Positions 27,301 through 35,994 are shown, numbered from the stretch's first letter. The stretch is 64,000 nt of DNA from Stenomitos frigidus_A (GCF_963877135.1 NZ_CAWNSW010000143.1:62001-126000); one strand, 5' to 3'. A program made the numbers and translations. Notes: generated by a model from the sequence alone, not told the origin.

Positions 27301-28734
27301 TTATGCCATTTCCATGAGGGATGGCTCTTGACGGAGACGTTTTCCCGTTAAGAGCATCTTCACTCCATTGGCAGGAGCCAGAGTCACACCCCGACGGCGA
27401 GGATATTCTGGCTGCGTCGTGGCAAGCGTTAGCTCGTAGCGGGACAGGATCGTCGCCAGAGCGAGTTTCATCTCAAACATGGCGAGAGCTTCGCCAATGC
27501 AGCGACGGGCACCGCCACCAAAGGGCATAAATTCGTAGGGGGTGAACTGGCGATCGAGAAACCGCTCTGGCTTAAACTGCTTCGGGTTGGGGTACAGATC
27601 TTCCCGCTGGTGCACGAGATAGATACAGCCAACGACCGCATTGCCTGGTTCCAAAGCGCGACCGAGTAGCGCGGTCGGTTCTTGCACGATTCTTGCAAAG
27701 GTCAGCATGGCGATGGGGTGAATCCGCAGGGTTTCATTGCAAATAGCAGTCAGGTAAGGCAACCGGAAAATATCGAGCGGGTCGGGATTGTCGCTGAGCG
27801 TTGCGAGTTCCTGGAGCAGTTTTTCCCGCACATGGGGTACATGGTGAATCCAGTACAGCGCCCAGGACAATGCCGTTGCTGTGGTTTCATGTCCGGCGAA
27901 AAGTAACGTCATCAATTCATCGCGCAGTTCTTGGTCGGTCATGGGCTGATCGGCTTCGTCTCGTGCAGCCATCAGCAGCGAGAGAATATCGATCCGATCG
28001 CCCGGTTGCGATCGCCGCTCGGCAATCTCGGCGTAGATCAGGGCATTCAGCTGTTGACGCTCACGCACAAAATTGCCCCAGGGGCTCCAGGCACCGAGAT
28101 CTTTCTGCAAGATGGGAAAAAAGAGAAGGCTGGAAGAAAGCGGCGATCGAAACAAGTCTGACATTGATGCCAACAAGCGCTTGAGTTGCTGAAACCGATC
28201 GCCCTCAGAAAGACCAAAAACCGTCTGCATGATGATGCCTAACGAAATCTCTTGCATGACGCTGCGAGCTGAGAAGGTTTGCTTGAGGGGAACGCTCTCA
28301 AAGGTCTGGAGGGTTAAGTCTCGAATGATTTGACCGTAGGCACGCATCCGTTCGCCGTGAAAGGGTGGCATCAATAGCTGTCGTCGTCGTCGGTGGCGAT
28401 CGCCGTCCAACATAATGACAGACGAGTCACCCAGCAGCGGTGACAAGATGCGATTCAAATGACCAGGCGCTGCATAGGTTCTGCTTTTAGCCTTGCGTGG
28501 GGTGCCAGACGCATCATTGGTCAGAATCTCTTGAATGGCCTGTGGCTGGTTGACAAACACCAGGTTGCTGCCAAACCCAACGACTTTGCCGCCAAAAATG
28601 TCAGGATATTGCTGGGCGGCTGTTTCCATGTAACCGATGGGGTCACCGACCCACCGCAAGTGCTGCAACCAGGCAGGTAGGTTAATCACATCCAGCGGTT
28701 GGCTGGTTGGCAGCGGTTGGATTGTCGTATTCAT
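27301..28734 (-). CDS. Cytochrome P450 (CYP110-like)
   Basis: This 477-residue, full-length soluble-type P450 has the oxygen-binding helix LLFAGHETTATALSW, the ExxR motif NETLRIHP and the heme loop MPFGGGARRCIGEALAMFEM with the axial Cys. The N-terminus (HLRWVGDPIGYMETAAQQYP) resembles the cyanobacterial CYP110 group, which oxidises fatty acids, alkanes or terpenoids. The redox partner is not encoded nearby. No operon partner. Confidence 0.92.
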   Translation of the reverse strand: MNTTIQPLPTSQPLDVINLPAWLQHLRWVGDPIGYMETAAQQYPDIFGGKVVGFGSNLVFVNQPQAIQEILTNDASGTPRKAKSRTYAAPGHLNRILSPLLGDSSVIMLDGDRHRRRRQLLMPPFHGERMRAYGQIIRDLTLQTFESVPLKQTFSARSVMQEISLGIIMQTVFGLSEGDRFQQLKRLLASMSDLFRSPLSSSLLFFPILQKDLGAWSPWGNFVRERQQLNALIYAEIAERRSQPGDRIDILSLLMAARDEADQPMTDQELRDELMTLLFAGHETTATALSWALYWIHHVPHVREKLLQELATLSDNPDPLDIFRLPYLTAICNETLRIHPIAMLTFARIVQEPTALLGRALEPGNAVVGCIYLVHQREDLYPNPKQFKPERFLDRQFTPYEFMPFGGGARRCIGEALAMFEMKLALATILSRYELTLATTQPEYPRRRGVTLAPANGVKMLLTGKRLRQEPSLMEMA

Positions 28735-28903
28735 AGCTCAACGTGTGACCCTGTTTGAATTTTGGCGTTTGATTTTAGAGAATAATAGTCTAATGCTGTC
28801 AGCACTGCCGCAACCCATGCGATGGTTAAAGGTGAACAGTGCCGCGAGCGCTGACTGTTCTTCAGACTCTAACAACTAAAAACCACGCCCTCAAAACTCT
28901 TTA

Positions 28904-29929
28904 ATGTCCCGCTCTAGCTCTCTCCGTTACTATGTCCTGGCGCGTTTGCTCCTGGCACCCCTCATGCTGTGGGTGATCACGACAGCCGTCTTTTTGCTCC
29001 TGCGATCGACCCCTGGTGATCCGGTTGATGCGCTCTTAGGGCCGCGTGCGCCCCAGGCCGCTAAAGATGAATTGCGCAACCAGCTTGGGTTAGGCAAGCC
29101 ACTGATTGTGCAGTATTTTGACTACCTGTGGAAGCTGCTGCACCTGGATTTAGGCAAATCGCTGGTCAGCCAGGGGCAATCGGTGTGGGAGATTATTCTC
29201 AAGTTTTTTCCGGCAACGGTTGAGTTAGCGGTCTTCAGTATGGCGATCGCGCTCACGGTTGGCATTGGTGTGGGCGTGCTTTCTGCCTCGCGTCCCAATT
29301 CACCGTTTGACGTTGGCGGCAGGCTGTTTGGCATTCTCACATACTCGATTCCGCTGTTCTGGCTGGGGATGCTGCTACAGCTCATTTTTTCCGTCCAGTT
29401 AGGTTGGTTCCCACTCGGCACCCGTTTCCCAATCACCATTCCGGCGCCGGAGGGGCCAACGGGGCTTTACACGATCGATAGTCTGCTCACAGGCAACCTC
29501 CCACAGTTCTTCATCGCGCTGTACTATTTGGCGCTGCCCTGCCTGACGCTGGGCATTCTCATTAGCGGGATTTTTGAGCGCATTGTGCGAGTGAATCTGA
29601 AGCAAACCCTAAAGTCAGACTATGTAGAAGCTGCGAGAGCCAGAGGCATTCCTGAAAGCCGGATTCTCGTCTCCCATGCGCTGAAGAATGCCATGATTCC
29701 GGTGATTACCATCCTTGGCTTAACGTTTGCGGCGCTGTTGGGTGGTGCCATTCTGACGGAAGTGACCTTCTCCTGGCCTGGATTAGCCAATCGCCTTTAC
29801 CGCGCGATTGCTCAACGCGATTATCCTACAGTGCAGGGGATTGTCGTTTTCTTTGCGGCGATCGTTGCCCTGGTCAGTATCCTCATCGATATCCTCAACG
29901 CGTATATTGATCCACGGATTCGCTACTAG
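28904..29929 (+). CDS. ABC transporter permease, DppB/OppB type
   Basis: The 341-residue inner-membrane protein has about 6 helices. It has the family N-terminus (TTAVFLLLRSTPGDPVDALL) and the coupling-loop EAA motif DYVEAARARGIPESRILVSH. It would form one half of the membrane pore of an oligopeptide or similar importer. The second permease, ATPases and binding protein are not adjacent, as is common in cyanobacteria. The last 14 codons plus stop are duplicated immediately downstream. Confidence 0.92.
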   Translation: MSRSSSLRYYVLARLLLAPLMLWVITTAVFLLLRSTPGDPVDALLGPRAPQAAKDELRNQLGLGKPLIVQYFDYLWKLLHLDLGKSLVSQGQSVWEIILKFFPATVELAVFSMAIALTVGIGVGVLSASRPNSPFDVGGRLFGILTYSIPLFWLGMLLQLIFSVQLGWFPLGTRFPITIPAPEGPTGLYTIDSLLTGNLPQFFIALYYLALPCLTLGILISGIFERIVRVNLKQTLKSDYVEAARARGIPESRILVSHALKNAMIPVITILGLTFAALLGGAILTEVTFSWPGLANRLYRAIAQRDYPTVQGIVVFFAAIVALVSILIDILNAYIDPRIRY

Positions 29930-29976
29930 AGCGATATCCTCAACGCGTATATTGATCCACGGATTCGCTACTAGAG
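29887..29976 (+). repeat. Exact 45-bp tandem duplication at a gene end
   Basis: Bases 29887-29931 (the last 14 codons, stop and one or two bases of the ABC permease gene) are repeated exactly at 29932-29976. The first copy keeps the functional stop, so the protein is unaffected and the second copy is untranslated. Confidence 0.95.
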
Positions 29977-30032
29977 TGACAAAATTAGCGCTAGAATCCC
30001 TTCATTTGCACCCATCAGCCCAACTTTCTACC

Positions 30033-30416
30033 ATGACCAATGCTTCCAACGGTAATCTCGGCAACAAGATGGATGTGCTGATTGATCAGGTCGGCAAATT
30101 GACTGAGGGCATCACTGAATTTCGGCTGAGCGTTGAGCAAAGTACGTTGGAGTTTAGAGCTGATTTGACCGACATCAAGGCAGTCGTGCAGCAACAGTCT
30201 GTCATGACGCAGCAACAGTTCGAGATGACGCAGCAACAGTTCGAGATGGTGCAGAAGCAATCAGAATCGATTCAGGAGCTATCAACTACCGTCAAGGAAA
30301 GTGTTAAAGATCTTTCGGCCACGGCTAATCGGCAGGCGGATACGGTCGATCGCTTGGTGCGAGTGGTTGAAACGTTGATCGCACAAAAAGATACCGCGCA
30401 GAGAGAACCTGCATGA
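30033..30416 (+). CDS. Coiled-coil protein of unknown function
   Basis: The 127-residue product, from the ATG at 30033, is almost entirely heptad-like: KMDVLIDQVGKLTEGITEFR, repeated MTQQQFEM units, then KESVKDLSATANRQADTVDR. The MTQQQFEM repeat is a direct 21-bp DNA duplication near 30208-30249. Similar short coiled-coil proteins often accompany DNA- or membrane-associated genes in cyanobacteria. Its stop overlaps the EVE gene start by 4 bp, so the two are probably cotranslated. Confidence 0.7.
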   Translation: MTNASNGNLGNKMDVLIDQVGKLTEGITEFRLSVEQSTLEFRADLTDIKAVVQQQSVMTQQQFEMTQQQFEMVQKQSESIQELSTTVKESVKDLSATANRQADTVDRLVRVVETLIAQKDTAQREPA

Positions 30417-30868
30417 ATTATTGGTTGATGAAATCGGAACCGGATGTGTACGGCATTGAGGACTTGAAACGCGATCGCACCACGGTATGGGATGGCGTGC
30501 GTAATTATCAGGCGCGAAACTTTTTGCGATCGATGGTACCGGGCGATCGGGTCTTTTTCTATCACTCCAACACTACACCACCGGGTATTGTCGGTCTGAT
30601 GAAGGTGGCCGAGCCGAATGTCATTGACCCAACCCAGTTTGATGCCAAAAGTAAATACTACGACCCTAAAGCGACAAAAGACACCCCACGCTGGCAAACC
30701 GTCATCGTTGCCTTTGTTGAAACCTTCCCGCAAATCATCACGCTGGATACACTGCGCGAAACCTTCAGCCCGGATGACCTGTGGGTCGTGCGTCAAGGTA
30801 ATCGGCTCTCGGTGATGCCGGTACCAGAAGCGGTTGCAGAGCAGATTTTGAAACAAGCAAAGGGTTAG
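30413..30868 (+). CDS. EVE-domain protein
   Basis: The 151-residue product consists of one EVE domain, a PUA-related fold that binds modified bases in DNA or RNA. Diagnostic parts are MNYWLMKSEPDVYGIEDL, TTVWDGVRNYQARNFLRSMV with the GVRN-x-QARN signature, GDRVFFYHSN and a C-terminal DDLWVVRQGNRLSVMPV. It overlaps the upstream coiled-coil gene by 4 bp. Confidence 0.92.
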   Translation: MNYWLMKSEPDVYGIEDLKRDRTTVWDGVRNYQARNFLRSMVPGDRVFFYHSNTTPPGIVGLMKVAEPNVIDPTQFDAKSKYYDPKATKDTPRWQTVIVAFVETFPQIITLDTLRETFSPDDLWVVRQGNRLSVMPVPEAVAEQILKQAKG

Positions 30869-30985
30869 AAGCCAGCGTTTATCATCATTTTATATAGATC
30901 GGACTTACGCGAAAGCGGTCAGAGTTCGCCCCCTGGCTCCCAATCTTGGGGAACCGAGCCCATGAAAGCCTCCAGAATATAGCCG

Positions 30986-31207
30986 TTACCGCTCGTGCAT
31001 TTCATCACGGGTTATGGAACGAATCCCTGGCACTGAAACCGGGTTTTGCGCCAACTCATCCATGATGTCTGGTCTGGGAGTCTTTTTCTGCACTGGCTTT
31101 AGCACAGTAACTTTAACTGTGTTCGCTTCTGCCAGTGATTGTTTGTACTCCTCAGGCACCACAATCACCCCGTTCTCGACCTTTGCCTGAAATTCTACAG
31201 GAACCAT
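30986..31207 (-). CDS. Probable orphan antitoxin-like protein
   Basis: This 73-residue product starts at the ATG preceded by TTGGAG. It begins VPVEFQAKVENGVIVVPEEY, a beta-hairpin like the DNA-binding part of AbrB/VapB/DUF2281-type antitoxins, and ends in a charged tail (SITRDEMHER). Just downstream a GGAGG-led ATG (30963) opens a frame that stops after 14 codons in repeat-like DNA, so a partner toxin is absent or lost. It is next to two complete RelE-type modules. Confidence 0.5.
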   Translation of the reverse strand: MVPVEFQAKVENGVIVVPEEYKQSLAEANTVKVTVLKPVQKKTPRPDIMDELAQNPVSVPGIRSITRDEMHER

Positions 31208-31304
31208 AACACTGCTCCAACGTGCTAAACCCATCTTACTCCCCGATCCCTACTTCCCCATTCTCGCAAAATGACACATGGGGCTGGTCAAAACGTCTAC
31301 AGGC

Positions 31305-31565
31305 TTAGAGGTAAATTCCACTGCGATGCCCGATACGATGAATGGTGATCAGCTCAGTTTCATCATTGAATGAGTAGAGCGATCGATAATCGCCAATTCT
31401 CAGTTTAAACAAACCGCTTAAATTACCTGTGAGAGCCTGCGGCGTCAGTTGCTCAAAGTGATCACCAAGCCAGCGAATTTTGCGAAGCACTCGTTCTTGA
31501 TTTGTGGGGCTGAGTCGTTCTATTTCAGCCAGCGCTTCTGTCTTGAACTCAACTCGATAAGCCAT
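31305..31565 (-). CDS. RelE/ParE-family toxin
   Basis: The 86-residue product has the RelE pattern: MAYRVEFKTEALAEIERLSP, then LTGNLSGLFKLRIGDYRSLY and a terminal IHRIGHRSGIYL (conserved Arg/His pair). RelE toxins cut mRNA on the ribosome and ParE toxins target gyrase; the sequence alone does not decide. Its ATG overlaps the antitoxin stop by one base, the standard antitoxin-toxin order. Confidence 0.9.
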   Translation of the reverse strand: MAYRVEFKTEALAEIERLSPTNQERVLRKIRWLGDHFEQLTPQALTGNLSGLFKLRIGDYRSLYSFNDETELITIHRIGHRSGIYL

Positions 31566-31780
31566 TACCAGGTTAAGCCCAGTCTTTTAGCAACATCTTC
31601 TGCTGGAATGCCGCGTTCTCCAGAGCGTGTCCGTTGTAATGACTCAAGCAGTTGTTGTTTGATTTCCGGTCGAACTTCTTTTCCTTCGTCGGGGTCATCA
31701 AGCAACTCTTCTAGCGTCTCCATCACAGTTTCTCGAATCAACGCCTTGAGTTCTTCAGTGGTCAAATCTTTCACTTGCAT
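31565..31780 (-). CDS. Antitoxin partner of the RelE-type toxin
   Basis: The 71-residue acidic helical protein (VKDLTTEELKALIRETVMET, then LEELLDDPDEGKEV) ends in GIPAEDVAKRLGLTW. It is encoded directly before the toxin with a one-base overlap. Such cyanobacterial antitoxins neutralise the toxin and repress their own operon. Confidence 0.85.
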   Translation of the reverse strand: MQVKDLTTEELKALIRETVMETLEELLDDPDEGKEVRPEIKQQLLESLQRTRSGERGIPAEDVAKRLGLTW

Positions 31781-31849
31781 TGCAACTATCCCTACGCTCT
31801 AGGACTATGTATTAGTCTAACCTGACGGACTTCTACTCCACTCCCTACA

Positions 31850-31870
31850 CCCCACACCCCACACCCCACA
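31850..31870. repeat. Heptanucleotide repeat CCCCACA x3
   Basis: Three perfect copies of a 7-bp unit next to CTCCCTAC words, between the second toxin-antitoxin module and the NACHT tail relic. This is the STRR type of repeat known in filamentous cyanobacteria. Confidence 0.75.
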
Positions 31871-31887
31871 CTCTATTCCCCCATCCT

Positions 31888-32021
31888 CGCAAAATGCTCC
31901 TGCAAGGACTTGTGGATAAACCGATAGCGCCCACCGACGCGCTGAAGGAGGAGACGCTACGTGCGTTGCACACACTGCGTGAACGGTGCAGTAGTCGAGA
32001 AAGCGGGCATAGTTCCAGGGA
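31888..32021 (-). pseudogene. Relic of the NACHT gene 3' end
   Basis: This segment is a near copy of 32612-32720, the part that encodes the C-terminus of the large NACHT protein (WNYARFLDYC and FIHKSLQEHFA). It differs by a few substitutions and a block of about 25 extra bases that breaks the frame, so only WNYARFLDYCT survives in phase. It lies between the two RelE-type modules. Confidence 0.85.
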
Positions 32022-32038
32022 ATGGAGGGTAATGCGTG

Positions 32039-32299
32039 TCACTCGTATACTTCTTTGCGATGAGCGATCGTCACGACAAGCACTCGTTTTGTTTCATCAT
32101 TGAACGAGTAAACAAGGCGATGGTCACCAAGTCGATAGTGGTAATATCCGGCTAGTCGTCCCTTTAAAGCTTTAATATTCGGATGGGTTCGAGGAGTCTG
32201 TTGGAGTTGTTCCAGACAGCGTGCAATCTTTTTCGCTAAAGCTGGCTCTGCTGAAGCATAAATTCGCTGCGCTTCGTGCGATAAAACGACTTCATACAT
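32039..32299 (-). CDS. RelE-family toxin
   Basis: The 86-residue product has MYEVVLSHEAQRIYASAEPA, KALKGRLAGYYHYRLGDHRL followed by VYSF, and a terminal VVTIAHRKEVYE. The RLGDHRLVY strand and the final IAHRxxVY carry the residues expected of a RelE-type mRNA interferase. It overlaps the antitoxin by 8 bp. Confidence 0.92.
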   Translation of the reverse strand: MYEVVLSHEAQRIYASAEPALAKKIARCLEQLQQTPRTHPNIKALKGRLAGYYHYRLGDHRLVYSFNDETKRVLVVTIAHRKEVYE

Positions 32300-32534
32300 C
32301 AGAGCGAATGGTTCTCCAGTCGGCTATGCGTCCTTCAGCAAGATCTTGCCTGCCTTTTTCAAAGGAGTCGATAAACCCTGGTATGTCGAGTAGTTCCTGG
32401 GTTGCATCTTCACTATCTTTTTCGGCTAAAGCTGCCAAAAAGTCGGCGGCAAGCTGAAGTCGCGTCGGTGAAAGCTGCTCTAAGTAGCGATCGATGCGAT
32501 GCCGCATCTCTGCTGTGTTGCCTGCTGAATCCAT
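32292..32534 (-). CDS. Antitoxin partner of the RelE-type toxin
   Basis: The 80-residue helical protein has RHRIDRYLEQLSPTRLQLAA and DFLAALAEKD, then a flexible C-terminus with DIPGF and WRTIRSDV. The family recurs in cyanobacteria before RelE-type toxins. It begins 63 bp after the NACHT gene stop, so the module sits immediately behind that gene on the same strand. Confidence 0.88.
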   Translation of the reverse strand: MDSAGNTAEMRHRIDRYLEQLSPTRLQLAADFLAALAEKDSEDATQELLDIPGFIDSFEKGRQDLAEGRIADWRTIRSDV

Positions 32535-32596
32535 ACAACCATTCTCGCTGACTCTCTTATTAGTCTACTTCTACCTCACTCCCTACTCCCCACTCC

Positions 32597-35470
32597 CTAC
32601 TCCCTCATTGCCGCAAAATGCTCCTGCAAGGACTTGTGGATAAACCGATAGTGCCCACCGACGCGCTGAAGGAAGAGACGCTCAGTACAGTAGTCGAGAA
32701 AGCGGGCATAGTTCCAGGGAGCACATCCACTCCACATAAAAAGAAGACGCAGTATGACGTGCTGAATACAGGCGATACCTGGAATAACTCCACATACCAA
32801 CCCAACAAGAACCCCATAAAATAAGCTATCAATCAGAGCTTCTAAAGGCTCGTCCGCTGACAAACCATATTTCCAAAAAAAGTTGTAGCTTGTTAAAAGC
32901 AAACTAATCATTAGTCCGGTCAATAAGCCTGTAAGTGTAAAAATTCTTGAGTTGATTGCTGACTGAAGAATACCTTGATTTGGAACAAGTCTTTGATTGA
33001 CATCAGGACCACGAAAACCTGTAACTATTCCACCAATAGCCCCACCAACCAATAAATGAGTAAATCCAGAAAATAGTGATAAAACTAGCGCGGAATTAGA
33101 GCCTTTGTATAAATTAACAGCGTAGAAGCTTATTGGGCTTAGAACTAACCAGGTAAGCAATCCGTAGCGCATACCAGTTACCATTCCACTTCGTGCCCTA
33201 TGTTTAGACCATTGAAGAGTTTCAATTGGTCGTATCTTATCTTTTTCCTCAGAAGACAGAGCATAAATTAATCCATAGATTAACGCGCCAACTAAGCCGT
33301 ATAGTATTGTATTACCTACAACAGATGAAGCAAGAAAAAAATCCACCCTCACCCAATTAGCCAATTCTAAAGCTAGTCCGTTAATCAACCCACTAGCGAT
33401 GCCACCAATTATAGAAAAAACTCCAACTTTGAAGACTGCATACTGAGGTTCTTGATTAAAGCTTATTTCCTCCCTTATGAAATCGCTTACCAGACTAGCT
33501 GTTACAAAAATAGGCAAACTAATTATTCCAAAAAACAGTCCGTTAAAGAGTCCACTAGATAACCCAAATGTTAATGCATTGAACAGTGTTGCTTTAAACA
33601 AAATCAAAGCTGTAGCTGTACCCAGAAATACTGAGATCAACCAGCTTACAAGTCCAACAACAGAAAAAAAGATACCAAAGATAGTCGAAAAGGATCTTCT
33701 CCAAAAATATTTTTTTAGTTTATTTGTTATTAAAATAGTTAATCCGTAAACTATGCCTCCTAGCAGCGTATAGAAAACCATAAAAATGAAATAATATTTC
33801 AATTCTACAATTGCGCTTGGTAAAAACAAAGATACGGTCAATCTGTAAATCACGCCACTCATTAATCCGCCAACCAGTATAAATATACTGGTGCTAGATA
33901 GCAGTTTTTGAAACAGCTTCTTGGCGTTGATTGCTTCCTCAATGCGTTGACGACAACCAAAAATAACTGCTCCAATTAATCCATAAACAATTCCAGGCAG
34001 TATTCCGTGAGTTAACTCCAAGAAAAGCCATTTAGATAGTGTTAGATCCTCGTAAATCTTATGCAGTGCACTAATTTTTGACATATTTTCTTGCCACATC
34101 AGTTTCAAATCTTCTGAAACCAAGTCTCCTGGAAATGGTAATCCGAGTTGGTTAGGATTAAAGATTTTTGCGTATAGTGATAGTTCTAAACTCCAAAATG
34201 GTCCAAGCACTAACCCAATTAGTAATCCACATAATAACCAAGAGCTAATTCGGAACAGCCACTGCTTAGTTCCAGATCTAAGCCAGTTGGGTTGTATCTT
34301 CTCAATTAAAAACTCGATTTGTGACTCATGCTGTAGCTGCTGCGCCAGAAATATCAACCAGTGACGTATTTGTTTCGTACTCGGCGGCTTGATTTTTCCA
34401 TAGGACTTACTGTAAATGCCCTGTGTTATGAGTTTTGGTTCCACAAGAACTCGACTGATTGCCGCTATCCAGAAGACATCAAACAAGTACTGTAACTGTG
34501 CTTCTCTAGAAGTCAGCGAGCGCCAATCTGCAAAAGAGAATTTCTGCTCTATAACGCTCAACCCGATGATCGACAGAAATAGAGGTGTTCGGATTAACTC
34601 CAGCAAAGCTTCATCGCTCTGCATCGTCTGCCATAAATGTGGTTGCTTCAGCGCAGTTAAATACGCCTGAATTTGCTCGTCGGTGAGGGTTTGCAGCAAA
34701 ATGGCTCCGTTCAGGTGCATTCGGGTTTCGTCGGGTGCTTCCTCTGCCTCCGCTTGCCACTGACCCCGCACGACTTTTTCGTATTCTTCTCGCCGACAGC
34801 ACACCGCTAACGAGAGGGGTCGATCGTCGCTCTCCAGCCAGTGGTTAATTGCCTGCACACAGCCTTCCTGATGCTCTGGTTTTACTTCATCCAGTCCATC
34901 CAGCAGGGGTAAAAGCTGCTTTTCTGCTAGCCATTTTGTGCCGATGTCTTTTCGCACCCCGTATTTTGACTTCAGTTCCTCCACTAACCACGCGGTCATT
35001 GTCTGCTTCGGGTCTTTCCATGAAGACAGGTTTAGCAGCACGGGGATGAATGCGGTTGGGTCTTGCTCGGCTCGATCGCACAGCCCCTTTGCCAAGTCCA
35101 GCATCGTCGTCGTTTTGCCTGCCCCTGGTTCACCCAAAACTAGCAGCCTGCCGTCAATGCCGGGGCGATCGAACACCTCCAAAATGCTTGTCTCCGCTGG
35201 CAACGGTTGGGGCGATTTCGAGCCAATTTTGATCTCCGCATCCCAGGGGCGCTTCACCTGTTGCGGTTGAGACTGCTTGCCCAGGTTAATGAACACGGCA
35301 TTGTGCAGCGATTGGTCGAGCCGCGAGATCACTTCCTGCTTGACTGCTTGCAGCAACAGGGATTCACTGCGCGATCGGGTCGGTCGAGAACCTTCTTGAA
35401 TGTAGACATTGCCATGTACATTCTCAATGGGGATCTGATCGCGTCCATCGTTCCGATACTGTCGCGTCAT
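32597..35470 (-). CDS. NLR-like NACHT ATPase with N-terminal amyloid-type motif and about 12 TM segments
   Basis: The 957-residue product starts at the ATG one base after the upstream stop. Residues 3-27 carry YRNDGRDQIPIENVHGNVYI, a motif shared with the preceding protein. The NACHT ATPase (about 85-420) has Walker A LGEPGAGKTTTMLDL near 112-126 and Walker B QLLPLLDGLDEV. From about residue 415 to 930 come some 12 glycine-rich hydrophobic segments, and the C-terminus is FIHKSLQEHFAAMRE, a tail typical of cyanobacterial NACHT proteins. The membrane-coding DNA is visibly AT-rich compared with the ATPase part, suggesting a mosaic origin. Predicted role: sensor/switch that activates the upstream effector. 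Confidence 0.88.
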   Translation of the reverse strand: MTRQYRNDGRDQIPIENVHGNVYIQEGSRPTRSRSESLLLQAVKQEVISRLDQSLHNAVFINLGKQSQPQQVKRPWDAEIKIGSKSPQPLPAETSILEVFDRPGIDGRLLVLGEPGAGKTTTMLDLAKGLCDRAEQDPTAFIPVLLNLSSWKDPKQTMTAWLVEELKSKYGVRKDIGTKWLAEKQLLPLLDGLDEVKPEHQEGCVQAINHWLESDDRPLSLAVCCRREEYEKVVRGQWQAEAEEAPDETRMHLNGAILLQTLTDEQIQAYLTALKQPHLWQTMQSDEALLELIRTPLFLSIIGLSVIEQKFSFADWRSLTSREAQLQYLFDVFWIAAISRVLVEPKLITQGIYSKSYGKIKPPSTKQIRHWLIFLAQQLQHESQIEFLIEKIQPNWLRSGTKQWLFRISSWLLCGLLIGLVLGPFWSLELSLYAKIFNPNQLGLPFPGDLVSEDLKLMWQENMSKISALHKIYEDLTLSKWLFLELTHGILPGIVYGLIGAVIFGCRQRIEEAINAKKLFQKLLSSTSIFILVGGLMSGVIYRLTVSLFLPSAIVELKYYFIFMVFYTLLGGIVYGLTILITNKLKKYFWRRSFSTIFGIFFSVVGLVSWLISVFLGTATALILFKATLFNALTFGLSSGLFNGLFFGIISLPIFVTASLVSDFIREEISFNQEPQYAVFKVGVFSIIGGIASGLINGLALELANWVRVDFFLASSVVGNTILYGLVGALIYGLIYALSSEEKDKIRPIETLQWSKHRARSGMVTGMRYGLLTWLVLSPISFYAVNLYKGSNSALVLSLFSGFTHLLVGGAIGGIVTGFRGPDVNQRLVPNQGILQSAINSRIFTLTGLLTGLMISLLLTSYNFFWKYGLSADEPLEALIDSLFYGVLVGLVCGVIPGIACIQHVILRLLFMWSGCAPWNYARFLDYCTERLFLQRVGGHYRFIHKSLQEHFAAMRE

Positions 35471-35471
35471 G

Positions 35472-35882
35472 TCACGAACCGCCAATTTTAGGGTTGCCCT
35501 GGATAGTCTCGATGTTGATTTGGTCGCGACCGTAGTTGGTATAGTCTCGCGTCGAGACACTCTGATTCTGGATGTTAACAATCTGTTGGGCAACCTGCCG
35601 GATTTGAGTGGCAAATTCCGGGTCGTCGGTCATCGCATCGTCCAGGTAGACCTCTAGCTTGGTCAATGCGGCTTCGGAGTTTTCAGTTTCAACCGCCGCG
35701 ATCGCCGTTTCCGCTTTGGCATTGCCTTGAAATTTGGCTTGAATCTTGTCGCGCAGGGTTTTCATCAGGTCGATCGCGCCACCCACCGATTTTTTCGCCA
35801 GTTCGCCGCCGCCTGCTTTGGCAAATTCTTCAAAGGCAATTTTGGCGATCGCGCCAGCGGTGAGGACGGTTACAGGTTCCAT
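35472..35882 (-). CDS. Small helical protein with C-terminal amyloid-type (BASS-like) motif, probable effector
   Basis: The 136-residue product starts at the ATG at 35882. The N-terminal 90-100 residues are helical with an amphipathic, Gly/Ala-rich start (MEPVTVLTAGAIAKIAFEEF, then AKAGGGELAKKSVGGAIDLM). The C-terminus reads YTNYGRDQINIETIQGNPKI, matching the N-terminal motif of the next gene at YxNxGRDQIxIE and GN. This resembles the Bell-type domain described in bacterial proteins paired with NLRs, where motif-templated amyloid assembly triggers a membrane-active domain. That role is inference here. The stop is one base from the NACHT start. Confidence 0.75.
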   Translation of the reverse strand: MEPVTVLTAGAIAKIAFEEFAKAGGGELAKKSVGGAIDLMKTLRDKIQAKFQGNAKAETAIAAVETENSEAALTKLEVYLDDAMTDDPEFATQIRQVAQQIVNIQNQSVSTRDYTNYGRDQINIETIQGNPKIGGS

Positions 35883-35994
35883 AGCAAACTCTCTCTGCAA
35901 AGGGTATCTCTTTTCTACACCAGATTCTCTCTGGTTTCAGAAACATTCACCCTTGAGAGTAAAACTGCGATCGGCTGAGTCTCATCTGTCACCA

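Noticed and set aside
30910..30963. 14-codon toxin start after the orphan antitoxin (GGAGG then ATG at 30963)
   Set aside because: The frame stops at once in repeat-like intergenic sequence and matches no toxin family; noted only as a possible remnant.
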